A DNA stretch of 64,000 nucleotides, from the NCBI GenBank assembly GCA_014529385.2, contig CM043962.1, positions 40,214,598 to 40,278,597 on the forward strand. The letters are read 5' to 3'. Shown here in pieces: positions 28,089 through 38,900 of the stretch. Source of the DNA: Adiantum capillus-veneris. Its lineage: Eukaryota > Streptophyta > Polypodiopsida > Polypodiales > Pteridaceae. How positions within the stretch are numbered: the stretch's first letter is position 1; every line of letters starts with the position of its first letter. The notes beneath the pieces were generated by a model. That model worked only from the letters and a program-made list of their open reading frames with translations. It had not been told where the DNA came from and made no database searches. The position numbers and the translations under genes are program-made.

Positions 28089-28394
28089 CGACATCATTTC
28101 AAACGGTATGATCTACCCAAGGAAGGGGGGAGTGTTTGTTGACATCCATCATTCACTTGCTTCCCTCTCAACCTTTCTCCCTGACCTCTTAATCTCCAAT
28201 CTTAGGGAATGTATATATAAAGCCTTATACTCACAAAAACAAGATAAAAAAGTAAAAGAGCAAGAGTGACTAGCAACGAGAGAGCACCCTATCAGATCCT
28301 ACACATAAGTCTAAATTCACCATGTCACATCAAGCAACACACAAAAAAAACTCATGTTTTAAAGACCTAACCAAATCTATTTGTATGCTCAGAG

Positions 28395-28679
28395 ATGGCT
28401 AGTTCACCAGAGGCATGCGCTTCTATTTTTGATGAAAGGTACTCTTTTTCTTTTTCTCAAGTGTTTCACATCTTCTACCCTATACTTTCTTGCGAATGGG
28501 ATCTGGTAGAGAGACTTGCACGTGAGCGAAATTTTGAGGAGTTAGAATGGCTGATACGTCTATGGATAACTAGTGATCCCTACCTAGTAGCGAATGTTTC
28601 TCCGGTGGCACATGCTTATTCTTTTGCACAGGATGAGTATCCACGCATCGCGAGGTTCTTGATTAACACGCTTGCGTAA
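28395..28679 (+). CDS. Unrecognised 94-codon ORF in the G1 3' region
   Basis: An open frame starting MASSPEACASIFDERYSFSF, with aromatic-rich and acidic patches. Acidic codons continue after the stop (EDDEEEIIETEED). It lies in the env position of a gypsy element but has no clear membrane segment. It could be a real small element ORF or chance. I cannot assign a function. Confidence 0.35.
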   Translation: MASSPEACASIFDERYSFSFSQVFHIFYPILSCEWDLVERLARERNFEELEWLIRLWITSDPYLVANVSPVAHAYSFAQDEYPRIARFLINTLA

Positions 28680-29995
28680 GAGGATGATGAAGAAGAAATA
28701 ATAGAGACCGAGGAAGACTATGGCCTCACGGAAAATGATTTTGTTTATCTAGATGATGAGGATAGAGGCCTAGCCTTAGGGTGGCCACCTGGTTTATATA
28801 ATATCCTCTTTCCTTGATTCTAAAAGGGATGACAGATAGGTAGGTTAGGGGTCTGGATTGTGTTTTGAGTTTGTTTTCTAGGAGTTTTAATTTTTTCACA
28901 CTGACATGCCTCCTAGAGGTATAATGCTTGTTTTTTGGATGTGTTAGGTAGGACTTATATGGATCTCCATTCACATGGCTGAGGACATCTGCTTCGACGA
29001 AATGAGCAACGCCATACCTCCAGGTTTACTACTTTCCATGATTCATGTTGGTGGATATGTATAATTGATAATAATGATTTTTCATGGTTTGTTTGAGTGC
29101 AATAGTTATGTTTGTTATCTGCCATTATAGATGTATAATTTGTCTTTGCTTAAGTTGATGGAACTAGAGTTTAATCTTATGGATGAGCCTTGAGATTAGG
29201 AGACCGTGACTTTAGGTTAACTCATTTACTTGACCACTAGGCCTAGCTGATAAAATTATCTGAGTATTTGAGACCTTAGGAATGTTTAAGGCATAGAGAA
29301 GCTTGCTCACTTAAACAACAAAAACACTAGTGAGAATACAAAGGAAATGGAAGCAAAAAACATAAGTGCCACAAATGAAAAATCTAATGCTGGAAGAGAA
29401 ATCCTGGCTTGATTTGGTACTTCACTCACATGTATTGTCTATGGTACTAGATCCCTAGAGGTTCCCAGTGTGGGCGCTTTTCCTTGAGAAGCAAAAAGCC
29501 CCGGACATACAAAATAAGCACACACGTCAAATGATTGTGAACCAAATGAATGACATTTAAAAGACTTCCATCGAGCTTACAGTTAACATTTCAAGCTTTT
29601 GTTTGCAGTTGTGAGAGCTAGTTGGCTAATTAAAGCTGAAAAGCACATTTAGGGAATCTTGCATTTAGATAATCTTCTTAGCTTAGCTAGTACTAGAGTA
29701 GTTGTTTTAACCTTAGTCATAGCTAACTAATTGATAGACTCACCCATAAGCCCAAAACTCTTGATTAATTAATTTACTCAAAGTGCGATTTATTTGTCCT
29801 TAATGGCAGTCTAACATTTCATAAATATTGCATTTACTCATTTCCACATGTACTTTACATTCCCCTCATGATTTATGGAAATATAATTCCGCTTGCTGAA
29901 ACAGTGACTTTGCCTTGCAGATTCAAATCCAGATGCTCTACAACATGGACATAACAACCTTCAACTCAATAGCTTCCGAGGATGGAATCTACATC
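28680..29995 (+). other. G1 3' non-coding region
   Basis: No recognisable ORF occurs between the last small frame and the 3' purine tract. A second purine-rich stretch (AAGGAAGGGGGGAG) lies earlier, at 28118-28131, and might act as an internal purine tract. Confidence 0.5.
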
Positions 29996-30008
29996 AAGAA
30001 GGGGGGCA
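29996..30008 (+). promoter_or_regulatory. G1 polypurine tract
   Basis: AAGAAGGGGGGCA abuts the 3' LTR start at 30009. Confidence 0.75.
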
Positions 30009-30701
30009 TGTTAACCCTCACGGTCACGGACACCCTATTACCTACGACGGACGTTGTAACCTACGGCGGACATTGTATTATTTATTTGGTAGAGTCAGGT
30101 ACCGGGCTTGTCGGTCCAATAGGAAAAGGGTAAGAGTGATCGCCGATGAGAGGCGCACTCTAACTGGAACATTCAAGGGATTAGTTGTAACCTACGACGG
30201 ACATTGTATTATTTATTTGGTAGAGTCAGGTACCGGGCTTGTCGGTCCAATAGGAAAAGGGTAAGAGTGATCGCCGATGAGAGGCGCACTCTAACTGGAA
30301 CATTCAAGGGATTAGTTGGCTAAGCATGGGCGCCCAAGTGTGAATGGGGCGAGCTCATATAAAAGTCAACTAAACCTAAAATTCACTTATTCTCTCATTT
30401 GTGCAATAGAAGAGTGCTCTTGCTCCATCTCCATCTCCATCTTCTTCTTCTTCTTCTTCACCTCCTTGTGTGTTATGAAGGCACGACGGCGGCGGCGAAG
30501 CGGTTGAGCGCGGCAAAGCGGCGGCTCCTTCTTCTTCGCGGCAAGGAATCCTTCACGAAGCAAGCGTAGAGCGGTGAGTGACACACCATCACCTTCTTTG
30601 AGCTTACTAGTTTAGGCTTGTTGTGTGCTTGGAGCCATTTGTGGCTCGCACACGGTGTATCGGCAAGTTCCTTGCATTGACACGTGCGACATACGCGCAC
30701 A
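30009..30701 (+). repeat. G1 3' LTR with a 131-bp internal duplication
   Basis: 693 bp, starting TGTTAACCCTCACGG and ending GCGCACA. A tandem duplication of 131 bp (30057-30187 and 30188-30318) is present here but not in the 5' LTR. The microsatellite of the 5' LTR is absent. The TATA box is at 30358-30364. Confidence 0.93.
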
Positions 30702-30706
30702 CTATC

Positions 30707-31230
30707 TAGGACTTGGAACTTGTCCAAATGGATGTGAACACAGCATTTCTTCACAAGGATCTAGATGAAGATGTCTACATGAAAGACCAGAGGGTTTTGT
30801 ATGTGGAACCCAAAAGCCAACAAGGGCAAAATTGGTTTGTAGACTTAAAAGGAACTCTATGGCCTCAAGCAAGGTTCAAGACACTGGTATCAAAAATTCA
30901 AAAAATTCATGCAGTCTCTAGGTTACATAAGAATTCAAGAGGATCACTGCTTATACACAAAGAGATTGAATGATGGTTCTTTAATCATCTTGATCTTGTA
31001 TGTAGATGCTATGCTTATTGCAAGCAAATCAATTGATGAGATCAATCAGCTGAAAAAGATGGTAAGCACTCAGTTTTCCATGAAAGATTTGGGACATGCC
31101 AATCACTTTCTTGGTATGAAAATCAAGAGAGAAATGCAACGTGGAATTCTTGAATTATCTCAAGAAAAGTACATCCACAAAGTCTTGCAACATTTTAGTA
31201 TGCAAGGGGAGAAGTTACTAAGTACCCCAA
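30707..31230 (+). pseudogene. Copia-2 reverse transcriptase, C-terminal half
   Basis: RT resumes after the right target duplication with LVQMDVNTAFLHKDLDEDVY, then shifts frame. 30909-31230 has QEDHCLYTKRLNDGSLIIL, LYVDAMLIASKS (YVDD changed to YVDA), MKDLGHANHFLGMKIKRE and YIHKVLQHFSMQ. It ends at LSTPM where the Copia-3 LTR starts. The altered catalytic Asp alone would inactivate it. Confidence 0.9.
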
Positions 31231-31624
31231 TGCTCCGATTTGGACTTATTCGCACAAGGGCGGCTACACATAGCTGTCTCTCATAAGAGAGGGCAGCCAT
31301 TTTGGCCTATAAAAGGAGGCCATTTCTACACACATTTCATAGTGTGAAGTTGATGCAACAAGGTGAGTGTGAGGTGGTGAGAGTGAAGCAAGGCGGGAGC
31401 TCTATCAAGGGTTTAATCCCTTTGTAAACTACTTCTTCTTTTGAAGTGCTAAAGCCATTGAGTGGCTGCTTTCCCGTGGACGTAGCCCACATTGGGTGAA
31501 CCACCTATATCGTGTGTACTCTCTCTCTCTCTCTCTACTCTATAATCTCTTGTGTGTGAAATCTATCTCTCTCCATTAAGTAATCTACTCAAAAATCTAT
31601 CTAGCTACGTCTTATTTTCTAACA
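31231..31624 (+). repeat. Copia-3 5' LTR
   Basis: The right end TCTAACA is fixed by the primer site. The left end is inferred from the first TG where Copia-2 RT similarity stops. The last 284 bases pair with 42143-42426. TATAAAAGG lies at 31308-31316, and a short (CT)n near 31520. Confidence 0.8.
31308..31316 (+). promoter_or_regulatory. TATA box of Copia-3 5' LTR
   Basis: CCTATAAAAGGAGG is placed as expected in U3 of the LTR. The matching part of the 3' LTR is deleted. Confidence 0.65.
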
Positions 31625-31626
31625 AC

Positions 31627-31638
31627 TGGTATCAGAGC
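31627..31638 (+). promoter_or_regulatory. Copia-3 primer binding site (tRNA-iMet type)
   Basis: TGGTATCAGAGC, a perfect match, two bases after the 5' LTR. Confidence 0.95.
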
Positions 31639-31697
31639 AAGGTTTGCTCGTAGCTAAATTATCTCAAGGAAAGGATTCCTTGAATTGAGTGGGAGTT

Positions 31698-32476
31698 ATG
31701 GCGGAGGAAGGGAAGCTCAAGATTGAGAAGTTCAACGGCAAAAACTACCAACATTGGAAGATGCAGATTGAAGACTATCTCTACCAGAAGGACCTCTATT
31801 TGCCTCTAGGCGGTCTTGCGAAGAAGCCCGCAACAATGGCAGATGAAGCATGGATTGTCCTTGATCGAAAGGCACTGGGAACAATCCGGTTAAGCTTGGC
31901 GTCAACGGTGGCCTTCAATGTTTCAGAGATGAAGACCACGGAGGACTTGATGAAGTCACTTGACGACTTCTACGAGAAACCATCGGCATCCAATAAGGTA
32001 TTTCTTATGAAGCGCTTGTTCAATCTAAAGATGGCAGAGAATGGTTCAGTTGCAGAACACCTAAATGACTTTAACAAAAACATAAGTCAACTTCGATCGG
32101 TGAAAATCAATTTCGATGATGAAGTGCGAGCTCTCCTTATACTATCATCTCTACCGAATAGTTGGGATAGCCTTGTGATGGCTGTAAGTAATTCTATCTC
32201 TGGTACAAATACTCTTAAGTTTGATGATGTTGTGGGTGTTCTCCTCAGCGAGGAAATGCGAAGGAGAAGCACAGGAGAATCATCAAGTGCTGCACTATCA
32301 GTGGAAACAAGAGGAAGGCCTAAGGAGAGGTTCAAAAACCAAAAGGGTCGTGATCGCTCAAGGCGGAGCAAGTCACGCACAAAGTCAGTTCTTGAATGTT
32401 GGAATTGCGGCAAGAAGGGCCACGTCAAGAAGGATTGCTGGTCCAAGAAGAAGAAGGAGAGAGAGTCTCAAGACAA
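31698..32476 (+). CDS. Copia-3 gag, up to the G2 insertion
   Basis: The start at 31698 (MAEEGKLKIEKFNGKNYQHW) is preferred over the ATG three codons upstream because copia gag typically starts this way. It contains W..M...L, the UBN2-type region (MKTTEDLMKSLDDFYEKPSA, then LKMAENGSVAEHLNDFN) and LPNSWDSLVMAVSN. A basic segment and a perfect CCHC knuckle, CWNCGKKGHVKKDC, follow. No stop occurs. G2 enters after SQDN. The frame continues in phase at 39542, so gag and pol were one open frame before the insertion. Confidence 0.92.
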
Positions 32477-33389
32477 TGATGGGGGCTTTTCACAAGCCAA
32501 GCTCCCATACCCCTCTTCTCTCGTCCCCACCCCATGAAAACCCCCTCTTAGGGAGGGAGTGATAAAAGGCACTGGAAAAAAGTAAGAAAAAAAAAAAAGT
32601 ATGATTATGTAAATATATGAGAAAGGTAAAATAGGCCACCTCATGCCTGCGGGGCAGCCCATCCCCACCTTGCCTCCTTTTTCTTCACTGATGCCCCGCC
32701 GTGTGTCCCTTTTCCTCTCCTCCACTCAAAAGGTCAACCCCCTCTCTCTTCCCCTTGTCCTTTCTCCTTTCTCTCTCCCCTCAAGCTACCCCACCTCTCA
32801 ACAATAATGCATTCTAACTCACCAATAATGCACCCTAACTCACATGCAACTTATCATATCTTCCAAAATAGTATACCCCACCCCCCCTTTCTCTCTCCTA
32901 TCATATCCCATGACCCAAATACCCCCCCCTCTCTCTTAAGGGCGCCATGTCTCTTGTCTTGTAGCTAAATAACCTCCCCCAAACTCACACACACTCAGTT
33001 TCACTGAAAAAGGTGCCCACAGACCCATCCCCACCCGGTGGTTACCTTTTTTTTCTTGTGTTCACACACATCTGCACACAGATTCACCTCTGAACACACT
33101 CCCCTCTCTCCTCTCTTGTAATTACTTTATTCTCCATGTCACCTCTCACTTTTTTTCATCAACCCACCTCTCTCTCTTAGTCTCTCTCTCATGAGACTGC
33201 TGTTCTGGCACATATACACACAGCCAGACAAGTGGGGCCCACAGGCACATGGCCTATGTAGATAATGATTTCTTCATTTCTAAATTCTAGAATTTCTCCC
33301 CCCTCCTCCCCTATATAAAGAGGGGTCACCATCACACTTAAGACACACAACATCACCAAAGAACACACTATGCACTGTGTGTGCCTAGT

Positions 33390-33455
<66 letters not shown>

Positions 33456-34078
33456 ACACCATCACCATCACCGCAATCACCATGCTTGTCTTGAGCATGA
33501 CCTCTACTCCCTTGGCTATGGAAGATGAAGGGCAACTAAATGAAGGATGATGGCCATAATCCTCGTGCGAGTCTTCGCCATCAACTCCCACCTATCCGCC
33601 ATGTGCTCTACCACTCTCTCCCTTCTCATTCCCCTACCCTATGCTCCCCATTTCATCGCCTAATTCTCTAAATAAATATTGAGGTTTTGTGAGTATGTTT
33701 TCTTGCATTTTTTTGCCCATGTGAGGTGTGCGGAATCGCCACCTAGTCTTGCGTTTTGGAGTGAGCTTGTGTATATGTGAAGGGTGTGCGGATTGGCCAT
33801 CCTTTTGTGATGCCTAAGTACTAAGCCGCTATACCCCCTCCCTCACTCTCTCTCTCTCTCTCTCACTTGATCTCATTCCCTTTCCTTTTCATCATTACTC
33901 CCAAGCATCCATCTCTCTTGGATGAAAAATTTGTTATGGTGGTGTGTTGTTTGCGTCCTAGCTGCTGAAGCTAGGTGGTGCCCCCTGTTTGCTTTACCAT
34001 GAGAGGCTCGAGGCATGCCATTCGGTCCCCGGTGTTTTAGAGGCCGTCGGGGGTTCGGGGTTCGCTTTGCTCCCGTCA
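32477..34078 (+). repeat. G2 5' LTR
   Basis: 1602 bp starting TGATGGGGGCTTTTC and ending GCTCCCGTCA. It is pyrimidine-rich with a TATATAAAG at 33312-33320 and (CA)n at about 33389-33452. Confidence 0.93.
33312..33320 (+). promoter_or_regulatory. TATA box of G2 5' LTR
   Basis: CCCTATATAAAGAGGGG, conserved in the 3' LTR at 38791-38799. Confidence 0.7.
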
Positions 34079-34080
34079 TT

Positions 34081-34100
34081 TGGTGCCCCCACTGAGGAGG
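34081..34100 (+). promoter_or_regulatory. Likely G2 primer binding site
   Basis: TGGTGCCCCCACTGAGGAGG starts two bases inside the 5' LTR and has the TGG start expected of a tRNA-complementary site. I cannot name the tRNA with confidence. Confidence 0.55.
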
Positions 34101-34269
34101 GATTTCTATGACCCTTCAGTTTACAATGCTGAAAGTGACGCCCACTATCAATCATGGACGAATGGCTGAAGGAATTTTTTAACTGGAGGACGGAAGAAGA
34201 AGAGATGAAGGAGGCACTAGCCGCCTTCATTGAGGTGCTGCTGCCAGGCTGCAGTGTCGTCAGCATTTA

Positions 34270-34575
34270 AGAGGTAAATTCTCCATCTCGTTCTAACTAT
34301 AAATTGAGAGCATCAGGTGGGAGGTCGGTGAAGTGCCATCACTGTTGTCAACCAAGGCACACTGTTAATGAGTGCCAGCAACGAAGGCAGCGAAAGGGCT
34401 GAAGTCATCTACATCGACATTCATCGCAAAGAAGTCATTCACATCAAGGAAGGGAAGCAAACGGTGAGACCTCTTTTCCCTAAAGAAACTACAGTCAAAG
34501 TTATAACTCCAAAGTGGCCTAAAGGGGCTGCTCGAGCCAAAGGCAAGGAGAAGATAAGCCAGTCTGGAAACACAT
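34270..34575 (+). pseudogene. Zinc-knuckle remnant upstream of the G2 gag
   Basis: Around 34330-34375 the plus strand encodes CHHCCQPRHTVNECQ, a CX2CX4HX4C knuckle typical of retroelement gag. It lies before, not after, the recognisable gag of this element. The following 34368-34577 frame is a shifted reading. It suggests a rearranged or doubled gag. Confidence 0.5.
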
Positions 34576-35074
34576 GACCCCGAAGGGAGAAGCATCTGGC
34601 CAAGCAAGTGCTTCAAGCTCACAAAGCCGGGTTGTACCCAGTTTGCCAAAGAGGAAGTCATCCGAAGCTAAGCGGCAAAAGATCGCCTACCGATTTGCAC
34701 GACGCATGCGAGTGCTACCAATCCACTTCGACAATCCGGAAGAAGAAGTGGTAAGAAGATTCCCATGTCCTAGAGAAGAGTGGTTCGGCTACTGCTCTCG
34801 CTGTTTTGGAAAGAGAGTGGAGGATCTTCCTCCTCTCCCTGTACAACTTATCCTGAAGAAGCTCTCTACCACGGGAGAAACCCAGTGGGCTGGGGACGAG
34901 TTGCAAATGAATGGAGTAGAATTCATGCAACACGCCGACTACGGAAATTACCTGCAATTGTTGTTAGCCAAGAGGCTGGGAGTGGTCAGACGCGTCGCCA
35001 TCACCCCGTACGTGCTGAGCAACGAAGGAAAGGTAGAGCCCATGAAAGGCGACGACCTCTTGTGGATGTGCTGA
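34574..35074 (+). CDS. Unrecognised 166-codon ORF in G2
   Basis: A basic N-terminus (LPKRKSSEAKRQKIAYRFAR) is followed by a mixed domain with WFGYCSRCFGKRVEDLPPLP and YGNYLQLLLAKRLGVVRRV. I do not recognise the family. The start codon is the first ATG in a frame opened after the zinc-knuckle remnant. It may encode a G2 accessory protein. Confidence 0.45.
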   Translation: MTPKGEASGQASASSSQSRVVPSLPKRKSSEAKRQKIAYRFARRMRVLPIHFDNPEEEVVRRFPCPREEWFGYCSRCFGKRVEDLPPLPVQLILKKLSTTGETQWAGDELQMNGVEFMQHADYGNYLQLLLAKRLGVVRRVAITPYVLSNEGKVEPMKGDDLLWMC

Positions 35075-35454
35075 CTCATCAACACTGGCACGATAAGAGT
35101 ATAAGTAAGTATTTCATCCTGTGTGCATGATGGAAAATGGGCCAACGGCATTCCCGTTCAGATTCTTGCAGCATATGCATGTGAATATCTATGTAGATAG
35201 GAAAGTCTTCTACCAACAGAAGATCGTACACCTATTCGGTGCGGCGGTACTAGGAGAAATCCTCAATTTCCCGAACCCTATCATTCTCCCCATATTAGAT
35301 TACCATCATTCCTTTAATGTTTCGATCTTTATCTTGTTTTAACCTATCCACCCACCCCTGTAAAAAGCTGCTATGAGCCGCTACTGTTAATGTAATGTTT
35401 TAAAAAAAAAGAAAAAAAAGAAAAAAGAGGTTTGTAATTTCCTGAGTCACTACC

Positions 35455-36054
35455 ATGGCAAGTGTTTCTTTCCCCACGTTCAGTGGAAAGAAGGGAGAGG
35501 ATCTCACCACCGACTTTTTGGATGATTTCGACATTGCTTGTATCGTCTCCAACAAAGATGACGATGCTTCACGACTTAGAATTTTTCCTCTACTGATGAA
35601 AGTAGAGGCCAAGTCCTGGTATAATGCATTGCCCCAGGCCACCAAGAATACATGGGATGTGTTAATGGCTGCTTTTGTAAAGAGGTTTGGTGGAGGCACA
35701 ACCTCGGAGAGGCTATGGCAGTTACTGACAGAATTAAAGCAGGGAGGCCTGCTGGAGTATGCCACCTACGAGTCTAAATTTGTGGACTTATGCGAGAGAT
35801 GGGTTGCCTCGCTGGAGGAAGGTGAAGGAGCGCCTAGTTTCCTAAAGAAGGACCGTTTCATTGCTGGTCTATGGTCGCCGCTTAGAGAGAAGGTGAAGGG
35901 AAGGTTTCCTGCAACATATGAGTTGGCAGTCGAAGTAGCCCGCCTTAAAGACAAGAAGCTACGCATGCAAGCAAGAGTAAACGAGTCAGAGGAAACAAGC
36001 TCGGCCCAACCAACCCCAGTGACTGCAACAGCCAATCATAGAGTCCAACCATAG
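35455..36054 (+). CDS. G2 gag (Retrotrans_gag type)
   Basis: 199 codons starting MASVSFPTFSGKKGEDLTTD. The gag core reads RIFPLLMKVEAKSWYNALPQ, AAFVKRFGG, LTELKQGGLLEYATYESKFV and FIAGLWSPLREKVKGRFP. This is the standard gypsy gag block (W..L......W..l...F...y...........L..l.Q...sv..Y...F..L......f..GL). The frame is intact. It would assemble virus-like particles. Downstream at about 36199-36240 the next frame holds a zinc-knuckle-like CYNYGEDGRGTYYC missing the usual spacing. Confidence 0.85.
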   Translation: MASVSFPTFSGKKGEDLTTDFLDDFDIACIVSNKDDDASRLRIFPLLMKVEAKSWYNALPQATKNTWDVLMAAFVKRFGGGTTSERLWQLLTELKQGGLLEYATYESKFVDLCERWVASLEEGEGAPSFLKKDRFIAGLWSPLREKVKGRFPATYELAVEVARLKDKKLRMQARVNESEETSSAQPTPVTATANHRVQP

Positions 36055-36123
36055 GAGGCATCAGAAGAGCAAGACCTCCTGAGTCGCATCACCATCCAAC
36101 TAGAGAGTTTATCTCTGCATCTG

Positions 36124-36678
36124 GTGCATCAAGGGCATACACCTGGAAGGAACCCAGAACAAGGAAGAGGACAACGAAGGCAGAACCTAGAGTACCATTG
36201 TTACAACTACGGGGAAGATGGCCGTGGAACGTACTACTGCCCACACCCGAGGAGGCAGAATTTCAATAGAGGGGGGAGACAGAATCAGATCTCTCCACCA
36301 AGAACACCACCGCCACTCAGGCAACCAATCCCACCTGTTCAAATCCCACCACCAGCGGTGCAACCACAGGTAGCCACACCAGTTCAATGCCAGTCACCAA
36401 TGCAACCACCACCACAATCACCACTTAAAATCATCCTACGCCCACCATCAATTGGTACCCGCACACCAAGTATCATTGGTCTTGCAGAAGAGGTCAAGAT
36501 GAAGGTAACCGAAGAAGGATCAAGCGAGAAGTTTATTCAAAGAACTAAAGCAGTGGAACAAGAGGTTAAAGAATCAAAAGATGCTACCCAGGTGGGGGAG
36601 GTAAGTCAAGAAAATTGTGTTACAAATGTGAGTACATCTTTAACCTTGAATGAAATAGGCACCAAAGCGATCAATTGA
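36124..36678 (+). CDS. G2 gag C-terminal region: degenerate zinc knuckle and proline-rich tail
   Basis: 184-codon frame, in phase with the gag frame after one stop (36052-36054). It begins HQGHTPGRNPEQGRGQRR, has the degenerate CCHC block YHCYNYGEDGRGTYYCPHP, a Pro/Gln-rich stretch, then an acidic region. It probably was the C-terminal part of gag. No protease active site (D[ST]G) is visible after it. Confidence 0.55.
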   Translation: MHQGHTPGRNPEQGRGQRRQNLEYHCYNYGEDGRGTYYCPHPRRQNFNRGGRQNQISPPRTPPPLRQPIPPVQIPPPAVQPQVATPVQCQSPMQPPPQSPLKIILRPPSIGTRTPSIIGLAEEVKMKVTEEGSSEKFIQRTKAVEQEVKESKDATQVGEVSQENCVTNVSTSLTLNEIGTKAIN

Positions 36679-36798
36679 CAGCATTGGGCAGTAAGGGTAA
36701 GAAGGTGTAAAGTGTTGATTAGGCCTTGTCAGAGTAAGAGGAATGCAAAGGTCATGAAAGATACAAGAGAAGAGGAAAACTAGCCTGTTAGCAAGGCT

Positions 36799-37893
36799 TT
36801 GCAGAAGATGGACAACATATCAAGCAAAGGGGAGGGCTTTGAAAACGGAAGCCTGTGCACCAGCATGGACCCAGGGCAGTGTAGCAAGCTAAAGGAATCT
36901 TGCATCAAGGCAGTTTCACTAGAGGACCATAATGAAGAGGTAAGTTTGGAGTTGGATATTGCTCCAGAGGCTTGGCAGCCGAGCAAGACTTTATTGTGTA
37001 GTGTTATAGACTTGGAGATGGGTAATGCCTCTAGTCTACTGAAGGGTGTTATAAACTTGGATATGGGTAATGCCTCCAGTTTATGTGAGGGTGTTCAGAG
37101 TAAGTTGGATGATCAATATGCTGCCAACCTTTTAAGGATGTTCCAAAATCCTCCACAACACAACATTGTGTTTGCATGGGATGCATTAGACCTATGGCTA
37201 TGGCTAGCTGCTCTAACATATAGAGATAAGATCAGCATGGAGATAAGAGCAAAGGAGCCATGGATAGACAAAAGCCTGATAGAATGCAAGAATGAAGACC
37301 TCATTCGCAATTTGGTACAATTTTTTACAAATAGTGCATCCTCTCTTTGGAGAAAGGTAAGTGGTTTACCCTTGTATTTAAGCCGCAAGGTAGATGGCTT
37401 GCTATTAGCATCAGTAAAGGAAGCTGACATGTTTAAGCACACCCAAAAGAAGCATGATATGCTTGCAATATTTTCTAGTCATGGCAGTAAGCAGGATTCT
37501 GAAGACAACTTGAGCTCACCACACTAACAAGGCGGCCATACATGGTGGATTCTTGGCACACTCATTGGAATCTTAATTTTCAGTTCTGTCATTGCAGGAG
37601 CCAAGATGCTCATTTCCCCTCTCGCTACTGATGGTTACAAATTTGGTCCAATTTGGCATGCAAATTTTATTGTCAAGACACTGCAGACAATGATCCTATT
37701 TTTCACTTGGGATCCAGGAGGACACTGTCACAAAGTTCTGGAAGCCATGGGCTTCCCATTTAATCAACCGAAACTATTCCAAGGAACACGCTATCACCCG
37801 GACCTGTTGCAATTTCATGAATATCCCAGAAATCTCACCAATGGCCAAATGGAATGGCTAGTTCAGAAGGCAACTCGATATCGGATCCTATAG
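36799..37893 (+). pseudogene. G2 late ORF with a membrane segment (env-like position), one in-frame stop
   Basis: A frame of 242 codons (36799-37527), stopped by TAA, continues in the same phase to 37893. It has two near-repeats (LEMGNASSLLKGVI and LDMGNASSLCEGV). Right after the stop comes a strongly hydrophobic stretch, WWILGTLIGILIFSSVIAGA (about 37545-37604), long enough for one membrane pass. A 95-residue tail with HKVLEAMGFPFNQPKLF follows. It lies where plant gypsy elements sometimes carry an env-like gene. Homology is not established. Confidence 0.5.
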
Positions 37894-37955
37894 CTAAGAG
37901 GAAGAAGAAACAGAGCTAGAGACATGAATTCCTCTAGCCAAAAGGGGAGGGCTAA

Positions 37956-38869
37956 TGATGGGGGCTTTTCACAAGCCAAGCTCCCATACCCCTCTTCTCT
38001 CGTCCCCACCCCATGAAAACCCCCTCTTAGGGAGGGAGTGATAAAAGGCATTGGAAAAAAGTAAGAAAAAAAATAAAGTATGATTATGTAAATATATGAG
38101 AAAGGTAAAATAGGCCACCTCATGCCTGCGGGGCAGCCCATCCCCACCTTGCCTCCTTTTTCTTCACTGATGCCCCGCCGTGTGTCCCTTTTCCTCTCCT
38201 CCACTAAAAAGGTCAACCCCCTCTCTCTTCCCCTTGTCCTTTCTCCTTTCTCTCTCCCCTCAAGCTACCCCACCTCTCACCAATAATGCATTCTAACTCA
38301 CCAATAATGCACCCTAACTCACATGCAACTTATCATATCTTCCAAAATAGTATACCCCACCCCTCCTTTCTCTCTCCTATCATATCCCATGACCCAAATA
38401 CCCCCCCCTCTCTCTAAAGGGTGCCATGTCTCTTGTCTTGTAGCTAAATAACCTCCCCCACACTCACACACACTTAGTTTCACTGAAAAAGGTGCCCACA
38501 GACCCATCCCCACCCGGTGGTTACCTGATTTTTCTTGTGTTCACACACATCTGCACACAGATTCACCTCTGAACACACTCCCCTCTCTCCCCTCTTGTAA
38601 TTACTTTATTCTCCATGTCACCTCTCACTTTTTTTCATCAACCCACCTCTCTCTCTTAGTCTCTCTCTCATGAGACTGCTGTTCTGGCACATATACACAC
38701 AGCCAGACAAGTGGGGCCCACAGTCACATGGCCTATGTAGATAATGATTTCTTCATTTCTAAATTCTAGAATTTCTCCCCCCTCCTCCCCTATATAAAGA
38801 GGGGTCACCATCACACTAAAGACACACAACATCACCAAAGAACACACTATGCACTGTGTGTGCCTAGTG

Positions 38870-38900
<31 letters not shown>

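Noticed and set aside
32087-32446. 119-codon minus-strand frame
   Set aside because: It is antisense to the intact Copia-3 gag and has no domain.
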